The notes: generated by a model not told the origin, from the sequence alone. A stretch of 64,000 bases of DNA from RGIG6919 sp045531905 (GCA_045531905.1 JAZSEY010000015.1:20870-84869); one strand, 5' to 3'; numbered from the stretch's first letter, positions 43,564-51,856 are shown. Made by a program: numbers and translations.

Positions 43564-44922
43564 TTACGGCACTCTAATATAATTATTCCCATAAGGCTTC
43601 ATTGCACCAATTCTCACACCATTGGAATCCCTTGAAATTGGTATAATAACAGAAATATCGTAATCCTCATCTGTAAGACAGGTGAAGGTTCCTTCGTACT
43701 TTTCAGTAATTTTTTTAACGTTTTCAATACCATATCCGTGGAATAACTCAGATTTGGCATCCTTGAACAATTCTTTTGGAACAAGAGGATTTACAACGTG
43801 TACTACAAAGAACTTTTCAGAAGTACCAATTTGCACGGTAATAAATCTTCTTTTATCCGGTGAAAGCTTTTTACATGCTTGCAAACTATTATCTAACAGG
43901 TTACCTAATATAATACATAGATCATAATCTTCCACAGGAATATCATCTAAAAATACCTTAATACTGGTGTTAAACTCAATGCCTGCCTCCTCTGCCATGG
44001 TCATGTGGTTTCCGACAAAGGCATCAATTACAAGATTTCCAGTGTTAATCTTAATATATTTGGATTCCAAATCTGTGATTAAATTTTTTATAGAATCTGT
44101 GATTTTATCATATTCTTCATTTTCTACACAGGATTGAATAAAGAATAGGTGCTTTTTAGTATCATGAACGATGCTTCGGGTGCTTCTGTATGCACTGGAA
44201 AGCTGTTCGTATTTCTCACTTTGGTAGACAAGCTGGTTTTCTATTTTCTTAATTGTTTCATTTAGCTTGTATCCATCCAGAATATTGTCCATCAGATAGT
44301 AGTTGATGACATTTAAAAATAATAGTCCAATGATAGATAATAGGCTCATCTTTGTATAATTATCATCCGTCATGGCCTGATACGGAATACTTAATATAAT
44401 GAATACAGATACAAAAGGGGTTAGTAGTAATAAAAGATTATATTTTATAGTATAATCCTTTTCTTTTCTATGAAATATGATAATTGCAATACACACTAAT
44501 AAGAAAACAATTATTTTTGAAGAAGATGTAATCAAGGTATCTTGTAAAATACCAGCAGTGTCAAAAATTGCAGGATTGAATAATGAAAAAATGATTGCAG
44601 ATCCGGCTTCACCGAAAAAAGCAAATACCTGAAATGTCAATGTCACAAATATTCTGTGGCGCAGGTTAGATTGATATAGAAAGGTTAGTAAGAAAGTAGT
44701 AATGGTGCTTAAGCTCATAGTAATAATTACTTTTGTGAAAGAATAATTACCTGTAAACAAAACCATGTTTATGTATAAAGCAATTTGCATCAAAACAAAG
44801 CAACCCCAGAATGCAGCAAGAGGGATTTGTTGTTTTCTTTTTTTTAAGATACGGTCAAAGTAAATCATCATGGTAACCATATCGAAGACGGATGAGAATA
44901 TAGTTATGATTGATGTTGTCAT
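43564..44922 (-). CDS. Quorum-sensing sensor histidine kinase, AgrC-like (GHKL family)
   Basis: A 452-residue membrane kinase. Six to seven hydrophobic helices occupy residues about 1-205, as in AgrC receptors that bind cyclic peptides. A coiled coil leads to the phospho-acceptor His near residue 253 (TRSIVHDTKKHLFFIQ). The GHKL ATPase domain has an N-box (LCIILGNLLDNSLQAC) and a G-box region (FHGYGIENVKKI). It is encoded last in the agrB-regulator-kinase operon, 12 bp after the regulator. Its ligand is predicted to be the peptide encoded at 46488-46655. Confidence 0.88.
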   Translation of the reverse strand: MTTSIITIFSSVFDMVTMMIYFDRILKKRKQQIPLAAFWGCFVLMQIALYINMVLFTGNYSFTKVIITMSLSTITTFLLTFLYQSNLRHRIFVTLTFQVFAFFGEAGSAIIFSLFNPAIFDTAGILQDTLITSSSKIIVFLLVCIAIIIFHRKEKDYTIKYNLLLLLTPFVSVFIILSIPYQAMTDDNYTKMSLLSIIGLLFLNVINYYLMDNILDGYKLNETIKKIENQLVYQSEKYEQLSSAYRSTRSIVHDTKKHLFFIQSCVENEEYDKITDSIKNLITDLESKYIKINTGNLVIDAFVGNHMTMAEEAGIEFNTSIKVFLDDIPVEDYDLCIILGNLLDNSLQACKKLSPDKRRFITVQIGTSEKFFVVHVVNPLVPKELFKDAKSELFHGYGIENVKKITEKYEGTFTCLTDEDYDISVIIPISRDSNGVRIGAMKPYGNNYIRVP

Positions 44923-44934
44923 ACAAAATCTCCT

Positions 44935-45672
44935 TTATGAATCCAAAAAAACAATGATGTTTTTGGAAAATTTGCTATGAATATCTTTTTCGCATCTTCT
45001 GCTCATGGGAATGGTTTCACCATTATCTAGCAGAATATCATTTTTCTTTAATGATTTTGCATGTGCGAGATTTACAAGATATCCACGACTGGCAAGGCAA
45101 AAGGAATGATTTTTTAAAATGCCTTCATAATTGGCTAAGGTTCCTCTTGCTTCAATTGTTTCATGGGCTAAGTGAAAATGCATTTTATCTCTAACATTCT
45201 TAATGGTTTCAATATATAGTATATCTCGAATATTTACAATTATCTCAGAACCATCTGATTGGATTAATAATTTGTAGGTACTGCTTTCTTCGTAGTCTTC
45301 CACTAAACGGTTCATGATTTGCTCAAAGTCTTTATATGCCACAGGCTTTTGTAAATAGTGATATGCCTGGACATTAAAGCTGCTTTGCATATATTTTGGA
45401 TAATTGCTGACAAATATGATATGCACATTTTTATCAGGTAAGGCTCTAATCTTGTTCGCCAATTCCAAACCATTTATTTCCGGCATCTCCACATCAAGAA
45501 ATAATATGTGAAAAGTATTAGCAACGGAATAGGTTTGAAGTAACAAAGAAGAAGAGGAGAAGCTTGTAATATCAAAATCGATGGTACTCTGCAACTCATA
45601 TTTATGAAGATAATCTGTAAGTATATTCAATTGTTCTTTTTCATCATCACAAATAGCGACTTTAAGATTCAT
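44935..45672 (-). CDS. LytTR-family response regulator, AgrA-like
   Basis: A 245-residue regulator. The receiver domain covers residues about 1-125, with acidic Asp9/Asp10 (AICDDE), phospho-acceptor Asp60 (FLDVEMPEING) and Lys near 112 (YLQKPV). The LytTR DNA-binding domain covers about 140-242 (IRDILYIETIKN, FCLASRGYLVNLAHAKSL, ETIPMSRR). LytTR proteins bind paired direct repeats about 21 bp apart, and repeats of that spacing flank the promoters at 46.3 and 54.9 kb. The gene overlaps agrB by 11 bp. Confidence 0.93.
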   Translation of the reverse strand: MNLKVAICDDEKEQLNILTDYLHKYELQSTIDFDITSFSSSSLLLQTYSVANTFHILFLDVEMPEINGLELANKIRALPDKNVHIIFVSNYPKYMQSSFNVQAYHYLQKPVAYKDFEQIMNRLVEDYEESSTYKLLIQSDGSEIIVNIRDILYIETIKNVRDKMHFHLAHETIEARGTLANYEGILKNHSFCLASRGYLVNLAHAKSLKKNDILLDNGETIPMSRRCEKDIHSKFSKNIIVFLDS

Positions 45673-46252
45673 GCTTTATACTCCTTTGATTGTTGATATG
45701 TCCAAGTATAACACTGGTTGAAATTATTAGAAAACAAATTGAAATTGTACCATAATATAATACCATATCTGAAAAGTAAAAAATAGAGAACAGAATGATG
45801 AAAATGATTAAAGTGATATTGCAATAGCCTTTGAGTTTTGATTTTTGTTGATTATCTAAGCGTTTGTTTGGTGTGTCGATAGGACACAATAGCTTAATCA
45901 CAAAACAGGATATGAAAAAGGTAGGTATCCATAAAAACTCAAATCTTGTGGTTACAGCAGATGCCACAGCAATCGTAATCATACTTATTCCATAAGATAG
46001 GATGTTACAAAGTTGCTTTGTGGGAGCGTGAATGCCTCCTGCAAAGCTTCTTATTGACATTAGAATAGATAAAAATAAAATGCCAATTGAAATACGTTTA
46101 AGTAGCATACTGTAGAATAAAATAAAGACTGTAAAGGTAAGGTTCTCCAATATGTACTCAAAACAATAAGTATAAATAGGTAGGTCCTGCTCAGATATGT
46201 AATTTGCATTATGTAATGTGGTACTAATAAATTTGCTAAGTCGATTTACCAT
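45662..46252 (-). CDS. AgrB-like autoinducer-processing membrane peptidase
   Basis: A 196-residue membrane endopeptidase that cuts and cyclises AgrD precursors. I chose the ATG at 46252 because GGGAGGAG lies 6 bases upstream; a longer frame extends 33 codons into the promoter. The catalytic pair is His75 and Cys82 in RSFAGGIHAPTKQLC, with the family spacing of seven. Five to six membrane helices are visible. It is the first gene of the agrB-regulator-kinase operon and faces the AgrD-like gene across a palindromic promoter. Confidence 0.93.
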   Translation of the reverse strand: MVNRLSKFISTTLHNANYISEQDLPIYTYCFEYILENLTFTVFILFYSMLLKRISIGILFLSILMSIRSFAGGIHAPTKQLCNILSYGISMITIAVASAVTTRFEFLWIPTFFISCFVIKLLCPIDTPNKRLDNQQKSKLKGYCNITLIIFIILFSIFYFSDMVLYYGTISICFLIISTSVILGHINNQRSIKHES

Positions 46253-46271
46253 ATGTTCTCCTCCCAGCGGT

Positions 46272-46435
46272 ATTATACAACAAAATAATGTAAAAAAACG
46301 AAAATCCGCATGAGTGGTCGTTTTTACGTGTTGAGCGGTCAAAATTGGCAAAAAATGCCCCTTTTTAACCGCTCAACACGTGATTTTGACCACTCGCGCA
46401 GGTTTTCGTTTTTTTACATTTTATTATGCTATAAT
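46272..46435. promoter_or_regulatory. Divergent palindromic agr promoter with four LytTR half-sites
   Basis: A 58-bp near-perfect inverted repeat has arms 46288-46345 and 46361-46418. It holds half-sites GAGTGGTC (46312-46319), GAGCGGTC (46333-46340), AACCGCTC (46367-46374) and GACCACTC (46388-46395); each pair is offset by 21 bp. A -10 TATAAT lies 34 bp outside the outer half-site on both sides: 46430-46435 for the plus strand and 46272-46277 for the minus strand. No good -35 is present on either side, as expected for activator-dependent promoters. One side drives agrB, the other the AgrD-like gene. Confidence 0.85.
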
Positions 46436-46441
46436 GCGGTC

Positions 46442-46460
46442 AATAAAATCGATTTTATTC
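46442..46460. repeat. 5' leader palindrome shared by both quorum-type promoters
   Basis: The palindrome AATAAAATCGATTTTATT lies just past the -10 box. The core AAAATCGATTTTATT recurs at the same place after the second promoter (55040-55055). Confidence 0.65.
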
Positions 46461-46487
46461 AAACAGAAAATTTAGGAGGATAAGTTA

Positions 46488-46655
46488 ATGAAAAACAAGA
46501 TTATAAGCTTCATTCAGAAGCATGGAACTACTTTTTGTGCTTTGGCAGTGATGACTGCACCAGTTATTTCAAAAAGCTGTAGAGTTATTTGGTATCAGCC
46601 AGAAGAGCCGGAAGGTTTGAAGGCGTTTGCGGAGAAGAAGGGAAAATATAACTAG
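46488..46655 (+). CDS. AgrD-like cyclic-lactone autoinducer precursor
   Basis: A 55-residue peptide, translated by hand. It opens with an amphipathic leader (MKNKIISFIQKHGTTFCALA). The core is SKSCRVIW, and the recognition tail is YQPEEPEGLKAF, the conserved proline-rich end of AgrD peptides. By alignment with clostridial AgrD (CLWFT before HQPEEP) the mature signal is probably a thiolactone ring from Cys31 to Trp35, with two or three exocyclic residues. TTAGGAGG lies 8 bases before the ATG. It faces agrB and is the first gene of a transporter operon. Confidence 0.9.
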   Translation: MKNKIISFIQKHGTTFCALAVMTAPVISKSCRVIWYQPEEPEGLKAFAEKKGKYN

Positions 46656-46688
46656 TTTAAGAAGTTAGAAAAATGGAATTGGAGGAAT

Positions 46689-46808
46689 ATGTTTAAAGTA
46701 ACAACAAGTACGATTAGTTATACGGCTGATGAGTTTAGAAGTATTCATAATATTCAAAATTCAAGCAGAGTTCCTAAAAAATCAACAAAGTTAAACATAA
46801 CTGATTAA
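46689..46808 (+). CDS. 39-residue small ORF in the agrD transcript, unknown
   Basis: A short frame, MFKVTTSTISYTADEFRSIH onward, ends with ...KLNITD. It starts 33 bp after the AgrD-like stop and has GGAGG close before its ATG. It has no hydrophobic segment or double-glycine leader, and no relatives are known to me. It may be a peptide product or substrate of the following transporter, or a chance frame. Confidence 0.45.
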   Translation: MFKVTTSTISYTADEFRSIHNIQNSSRVPKKSTKLNITD

Positions 46809-46846
46809 TACATACTAAATTAGTTATTTACTAAGTTTAGGTATTT

Positions 46847-46886
46847 TATGCCATAACGGATTCTGGCGAGAATCTGTTATGGCATA
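46847..46886 (+). other. 18-bp hairpin ahead of the transporter genes
   Basis: Arms 46847-46864 and 46869-46886 pair over 18 bp with one G-U and a GGCG loop. There is no U-run, and a GGGAGG ribosome site follows at once. More likely an mRNA processing or stability element than a terminator. Confidence 0.7.
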
Positions 46887-46898
46887 TTGGGAGGAAAT

Positions 46899-47942
46899 AT
46901 GAGGAATAATTTTAGACATCTATCCACATGGTTGATGATTATTGGTATTGCAGTGTCTTTTTTCGCATATTTGAACTGTACTGATGTATATACAAAGGTA
47001 AAATATGCTGCTGCTGAGATTAATCAATATCAATATGTCAATTCGTATTACATGAGTGTTGCAGATGTTAAAGAAAATACGGCAAAAGAAGTGGTAGACG
47101 CTCTTTCTAATATAGAAGGAAATATCTTGTTTACAGAATTAACGGCGTATATTGATAAATCACAGGATTATCATGCGGTTGAATTATTGATAAATCAGAC
47201 AGAAGAATTCCCTTTTCCTGTGGAATATATAAACAAGGACAATGGTGATATATATATAGGAGAAAAACTATTATCATATTGTTATTCAGATGAGGATACT
47301 GATGATTTATTTATTGATATAAATAGTGACAGTTATTTGGTAAAAGGTATACTAAAAAGTAAAAATACGGAATTGTTAAATTATAAGATTATACTGGATT
47401 ATATTCCGGGAAAAACTTCAAAATTAATAGAATCACATAATACATATGTTGTTAATGTTGGTTCTAATGTGAATGTATTAGATGATGCACTATTCCAATT
47501 TTATGATGAAATGAAAAATAATTGTGAAGTCTATTTTGAAAAGAATGACAATTCAAATATTGAAGTGGGTAGTGCAAGTGAAGAAGAAAACTTTTACATG
47601 ATTATATCAGTCTTTGCAATTGTTAACTGTATAATTATATCTGAGTTTTGGATTATTAGAAGAAAGAAGGAAATGATTATCAGAAAACTTTGGGGCTTTT
47701 CTGATTTTAAAATATTTTGTTTGCTGTACAAAGATATGTTGCTGAATTCTGGAACTGCTGTTGTGTTGGTGATTATAATTCAAGGTATTATTCAAATTTT
47801 GACTAAAAATGAGTACGGAAACTTATTGATACAAGATTTGTTTATGGGAATTATATTTACTATAATTTCATCTTTTATAATTATATTGCTACCTCTTTAT
47901 AAAATTAGAGAGTATCGGATTAGTGAAGGGATGAGTGAATAA
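46899..47942 (+). CDS. FtsX-type ABC transporter permease, first half-permease of agr operon
   Basis: A 347-residue membrane protein with one N-terminal helix (about residues 10-28), a large extracellular domain, and three C-terminal helices with the FtsX/MacB-type coupling segment RRKKEMIIRKLWGFSD. I chose the ATG at 46899 after GGGAGGAAAT. It is paralogous to the protein at 56088-57179 (same layout, RKREFAIRRMDGFS). The adjacent gene supplies a second permease. Related two-permease systems export or give immunity to peptides; the substrate here is unknown. Confidence 0.75.
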   Translation: MRNNFRHLSTWLMIIGIAVSFFAYLNCTDVYTKVKYAAAEINQYQYVNSYYMSVADVKENTAKEVVDALSNIEGNILFTELTAYIDKSQDYHAVELLINQTEEFPFPVEYINKDNGDIYIGEKLLSYCYSDEDTDDLFIDINSDSYLVKGILKSKNTELLNYKIILDYIPGKTSKLIESHNTYVVNVGSNVNVLDDALFQFYDEMKNNCEVYFEKNDNSNIEVGSASEEENFYMIISVFAIVNCIIISEFWIIRRKKEMIIRKLWGFSDFKIFCLLYKDMLLNSGTAVVLVIIIQGIIQILTKNEYGNLLIQDLFMGIIFTIISSFIIILLPLYKIREYRISEGMSE

Positions 47943-49128
47943 TATGCATATCAGGCTTATAGGAAATAAAGTCACTGAGTACATCATCAAGAGAAAACTG
48001 AATTTTGTTTTGACTTTGTTAATATTGACCGTAAGTATCTATATGGTTTCATTTGTGTTTACTACAGTATGTGAGTCTAATTATTACATTTACAAAACAA
48101 AAGAAATGTTAAAAGGAAACATAATAAATATTAATATCATGATGGATGGATTGGACACAGATTATTGTAAAAAAGTCAGTGTTTTTGCAAATGAGATTAA
48201 TGAATTATATGGTGATGATTTCGGTAAATATATGTACATGGAAACAAATTGTAAACTTGATAATATAGACGTGAGAGTACCTATGTTGTATGTTGATGCT
48301 ACTATTAATGATTTATGTGAAGAGGATACAATACAATTTAATTTGGAATTTCACGACAATGACGATTACACGGAAGCTTATGTTGGTTATCATCTGAGAG
48401 ATACATATCCTGTCGGTACGATTTTAATGGATAATTATACCAGACGAAAAGTAAAAATTGTTGAATGTTTACCTGAGGGAGCAGAATGGGTTCCAAGTTT
48501 ATTGTTTCATACTTATGAGGCTTCAGTGGTATTAGATGATTATTTAATAACAACTATGGATGAAGGCTATTTTGAATTAAATGATAGATTTTTAGGAAAT
48601 ACTTTTAACGCATGGTTTATCCAGTATGAGTTAGAAGAGGAAGAACATCACATTAAGAAAAATATCAGAGAGTTGGCAGAAAAATATGGAATAACCTGTT
48701 ATACGTATACACTAGAAGAGATGATAGAGTTAACAAAAGAAGAAAATGAGGATTTTTTGAATTCTTTAGGAATATTGCTGATTTTTACTATGACAATTGC
48801 AATCCTGGCTTATATATCCGCAGCCATGGCAGATGCATATAGCAGGCGTAGAGAATTGGCAATTATGTATATTAATAAAGTGTCGCTATTAGACATTTTT
48901 GGTATGTTTTTAGTAGAAAATACAATCAAATTTGTAATTTCTATAGGTATTGCTTCATTTTTATTTGTACAGGGATTATCAGATCAGCAGGCTATGATTT
49001 ATCGGACGATGGTGTTGCCGGTATCTGCCATACTAATTATGTTATTTTTATTGGCATTGTCGATGGCGTCATGTAAGTCAATTAATAGCAAAAAAGTATT
49101 GTCTTTTATTGGAGGTGAAAGAATATGA
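47935..49128 (+). CDS. FtsX-type ABC transporter permease, second half-permease of agr operon
   Basis: A 397-residue protein with an N-terminal helix (about residues 20-40), an extracellular domain and three C-terminal helices with the coupling segment YSRRRELAIMYINKVS. The GTG at 47935 overlaps the previous gene by 8 bp and has GAAGGG ahead; the ATG at 47944 is an alternative start. It resembles the protein at 57176-58360. The ATPase gene begins inside its last codons (ATGA overlap), which signals tight coupling. Confidence 0.75.
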   Translation: MNNMHIRLIGNKVTEYIIKRKLNFVLTLLILTVSIYMVSFVFTTVCESNYYIYKTKEMLKGNIININIMMDGLDTDYCKKVSVFANEINELYGDDFGKYMYMETNCKLDNIDVRVPMLYVDATINDLCEEDTIQFNLEFHDNDDYTEAYVGYHLRDTYPVGTILMDNYTRRKVKIVECLPEGAEWVPSLLFHTYEASVVLDDYLITTMDEGYFELNDRFLGNTFNAWFIQYELEEEEHHIKKNIRELAEKYGITCYTYTLEEMIELTKEENEDFLNSLGILLIFTMTIAILAYISAAMADAYSRRRELAIMYINKVSLLDIFGMFLVENTIKFVISIGIASFLFVQGLSDQQAMIYRTMVLPVSAILIMLFLLALSMASCKSINSKKVLSFIGGERI

Positions 49129-49805
49129 TACATTTGAATAATATAAGCAAGGTTTATTCTGGAGATACATACAATATTCAGGCATTAAAGCATATCTCTT
49201 TGGATATAAAGCAGGGAGAATTTGTTTCTATTATGGGGAGAAGTGGTTCTGGAAAGACCACCTTATTAAATATATTAGGATTTTTGGATAATCCGGATGA
49301 GGGTGAATTGCAATTTATTGATAAAGATGTTTCAAAAATAACAGGGAAAGAAATGTGGAGATATCGTAGAGATTATATAGGTTTTGTCTTTCAACATTTT
49401 GATTTGATTGACTATAGTACGGTTTTTGATAATATTGCATTGCCTTTAGATGCAATAGGAACAAAAAAAAGTAAGAGAAATGAAATTGTAAATAAGGTAT
49501 TAGAACAACTGGATATCACTGAATTAAAAAACAAGTATCCGGGTCAGATATCAGGTGGACAAAAACAACGTGTAGCAATTGCAAGAGCTTTGGCGTGCGA
49601 ACCGAAATTGATTTTAGCGGATGAACCTACAGGTGCATTGGATTCAAAAACAGGTGATGAAATCATGAAAGTATTTCATGAGATTAATCAATTGGGGACA
49701 ACAATTATTGTAGTAACACATGATATCAATATCGCAAATATGACAAAGAGAATTATTACGTTAGAAGATTCATTGTTAATTTCAGATGAATTAGTAGCGG
49801 AATAG
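49125..49805 (+). CDS. ABC transporter ATP-binding protein (MacB/LolD type)
   Basis: A 226-residue ATPase. Walker A GRSGSGKTTLLN lies near residue 38, Q-loop FVFQHFDLI near 89, signature ISGGQKQRVAIARAL near 140, Walker B LILADEPTGALDS near 160 and H-loop VVTHD near 200. The LolD/MacB subfamily works with FtsX-type permeases, which are the two genes upstream. The paralogue at 58357-59013 serves the second operon. Confidence 0.93.
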   Translation: MIHLNNISKVYSGDTYNIQALKHISLDIKQGEFVSIMGRSGSGKTTLLNILGFLDNPDEGELQFIDKDVSKITGKEMWRYRRDYIGFVFQHFDLIDYSTVFDNIALPLDAIGTKKSKRNEIVNKVLEQLDITELKNKYPGQISGGQKQRVAIARALACEPKLILADEPTGALDSKTGDEIMKVFHEINQLGTTIIVVTHDINIANMTKRIITLEDSLLISDELVAE

Positions 49806-49816
49806 GAGGTAACGAT

Positions 49817-50278
49817 ATGAAATATAAAAGAAAGATTTTAATTATTATAGGTATATTGTGCCTGCTGGTATGTGTTTTTCTAATTTGGGCATTTAGCATG
49901 ACAAAGTGGACTGAAGTACTAGAAACATATGGTCCGTTGAATGTTATTGATGAGACTGAAAATATTGAAAAGAATCAAACTGCTGCATATTACACTGTAT
50001 CAGGTGGTAAGGAAATGAAGGTTGCGGGTAATGTTGTTGTAGCAGAAGGAAACACTGATATATTAATAGATTGTGAAAGCATAATTTTAGTGAAAGAAAC
50101 TTATAAAAGAGGAAATTATGAATTTAGTAGTGATGTTTTAAAAATAATTGAAGCGAGTGACATTACAATTTGTTGTAACTCCTCTGATGATGTTGAAGGT
50201 ACATATTCTATTCGTATTTATACAAGAGAAAGAAATATAAATCATTTAATTAATGTGATTAAAGAAAATTTTGATTAG
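49817..50278 (+). CDS. Membrane-anchored accessory protein of the agr transporter operon
   Basis: A 153-residue protein with one N-terminal membrane helix (about residues 7-27) and an extracytoplasmic beta-rich domain. No family was recognised. It lies 11 bp after the ATPase with AGGAGG before its start and a terminator after it, so it closes the operon. A counterpart of similar topology (55490-56077) heads the second transporter set. It could be an immunity or substrate-handling factor; this is inferred from position. Confidence 0.65.
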   Translation: MKYKRKILIIIGILCLLVCVFLIWAFSMTKWTEVLETYGPLNVIDETENIEKNQTAAYYTVSGGKEMKVAGNVVVAEGNTDILIDCESIILVKETYKRGNYEFSSDVLKIIEASDITICCNSSDDVEGTYSIRIYTRERNINHLINVIKENFD

Positions 50279-50293
50279 GTTGAGAAGTTTAGT

Positions 50294-50334
50294 AAAAATG
50301 CATCTGTGATATTTCATAGATGCATTTATTTTAC
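50294..50334 (+). terminator. Terminator of the agrD-transporter operon
   Basis: A 10-bp stem AAATGCATCT/AGATGCATTT (50296-50305 with 50318-50327) is followed by ATTTTACTC. Confidence 0.75.
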
Positions 50335-50339
50335 TCTCA

Positions 50340-50368
50340 TTGAGCTTCCTCCTGATTTATGATACACT
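50340..50368 (+). promoter_or_regulatory. Predicted promoter of the fumarase genes
   Basis: TTGAGC and TACACT are separated by 17 bp, 35 bp before the fumarase alpha start, and AAGGAG follows. Confidence 0.5.
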
Positions 50369-50403
50369 AAAAACGAACTTTCATATAATAAGGAGATGTG
50401 TAA

Positions 50404-51246
50404 ATGAGAACCATACACACAGATGAGATTATACAGAATATAAAAGAAATGTGTATCGAAGCGAACCTTGTGCTGACAAAGGACGTTTCCGATAGCATTA
50501 TCAAAGCAGAGCAGGAAGAAGATTCTCCACTTTGCAAGCAGATCTTAGGTCAGCTTTGCGAAAATATGGATATCGCAAAAGAGACGCAGATACCCATCTG
50601 TCAGGATACGGGTATGGCAATTGTATTTATCAAAATTGGTCAGGATGTACATATTGAAGGAATGTCTTTATCAGAAGCAATTAACGAGGGTGTGAGACAG
50701 GGATATCGGGATGGATTTCTCAGAAAATCTGTGGTAGCAGATCCGCTCATCCGTGAGAATACAAAGGACAATACACCGGCGATTATTCATTATGAGATAG
50801 TGGACGGTGACAAGATTGATATCACAGTAGCACCAAAGGGCTTTGGTAGCGAGAATATGAGTCGTGTATTTATGCTAAAGCCGGCAGATGGTGTAGAAGG
50901 GGTAAAGGCTTCCGTGCTACAGGCGGTAAAAGATGCAGGACCAAATGCATGTCCACCAATGGTGGTGGGTGTGGGTCTCGGTGGCGATTTTGAAAAGTCA
51001 GCAATTCTGGCAAAGAAGGCGCTTACCAGAGATTTCAACACACCATCAGAAAAGCCACATATTAAGGCATTAGAAGAAGAATTATTAGAAACAATCAACA
51101 AGACTGGTATTGGGCCGGGAGGTCTTGGCGGAAAGACTACCGCATTAAAAGTAAATATTGAAACCTATCCAACCCACATTGCAGGCATGCCATTGGCAGT
51201 GAATATTTGTTGTCATGTGAATCGCCATGCACACCGTGTATTGTAA
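50404..51246 (+). CDS. Class I fumarate hydratase, alpha subunit
   Basis: The 280-residue subunit that binds the [4Fe-4S] cluster of the two-subunit, oxygen-sensitive fumarase (or tartrate-dehydratase-like enzyme), which interconverts fumarate and malate. The conserved cluster-ligand regions are visible in IPICQDTGMAIVF (about 61-73), GPNACPPMVVGVGLGG (about 179-194) and INICCHVNRHAHR at the end. The beta subunit follows after 15 bp. The substrate could instead be L-tartrate, but fumarase is more common in this setting. Confidence 0.9.
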   Translation: MRTIHTDEIIQNIKEMCIEANLVLTKDVSDSIIKAEQEEDSPLCKQILGQLCENMDIAKETQIPICQDTGMAIVFIKIGQDVHIEGMSLSEAINEGVRQGYRDGFLRKSVVADPLIRENTKDNTPAIIHYEIVDGDKIDITVAPKGFGSENMSRVFMLKPADGVEGVKASVLQAVKDAGPNACPPMVVGVGLGGDFEKSAILAKKALTRDFNTPSEKPHIKALEEELLETINKTGIGPGGLGGKTTALKVNIETYPTHIAGMPLAVNICCHVNRHAHRVL

Positions 51247-51261
51247 AAGGAGGACGAGACT

Positions 51262-51819
51262 ATGGATAAATATATTAACGCCCCTTTTACACAGGAGGTA
51301 GTAGATGATTTGAAGGCCGGTGATTATGTTTATATTTCCGGTACGATTTATACCGCAAGAGATGCGGCACATTTACGCATGTATGAGACAATGAACGAGG
51401 GAAAAGAGATTCCGATTTCTCTTCAGGATAACGTTATCTATTATTTGGGACCAACCCCGGCAAGGGAAGGTCAGGTAATCGGTTCCGCCGGTCCCACGAC
51501 CAGCTCCCGTATGGATAAATATACTCCATTACTGCTAAAAAATGGTTTAAAGGGCATGATTGGAAAAGGAAAACGTTCCGAGGCTGTCATTGAAGCTATG
51601 AAGGAATATGGCGCAGTATATTTTGCAGCAGTTGGCGGAGCAGGTGCACTCCTTGCCCAGTGTATCAAAAAGGCAGAAGTGATAGCTTATGATGACTTGG
51701 GAACAGAAGCAATTCGCAAATTGGAGGTAGAAAATCTCCCTGTTATCGTAGTGATTGACAGACATGGAAATAACATGTATGAAACGGCAGTGGAGGATTA
51801 CTTAAACAAGAGAGATTAG
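51262..51819 (+). CDS. Class I fumarate hydratase, beta subunit
   Basis: A 185-residue partner carrying substrate-binding residues. Family segments are SGTIYTARDAAHLRM (about 27-41), YYLGPTPAREGQVIGSAGPTTSSRMD (about 55-80), GKGKRSEAVIEAM and AVGGAGALLAQCI. GGAGGACGAG precedes the ATG. With the alpha subunit it forms the active heterodimer. Confidence 0.92.
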   Translation: MDKYINAPFTQEVVDDLKAGDYVYISGTIYTARDAAHLRMYETMNEGKEIPISLQDNVIYYLGPTPAREGQVIGSAGPTTSSRMDKYTPLLLKNGLKGMIGKGKRSEAVIEAMKEYGAVYFAAVGGAGALLAQCIKKAEVIAYDDLGTEAIRKLEVENLPVIVVIDRHGNNMYETAVEDYLNKRD

Positions 51820-51856
51820 TATGTAGTAAATGTATTTTGTGAATGGGAGGAGTTAC

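Noticed and set aside
46288..46418. The 58-bp inverted repeat as the ends of a mobile element
   Set aside because: There is no transposase or target duplication. The arms contain phased regulator half-sites and flank -10 boxes at equal distance.
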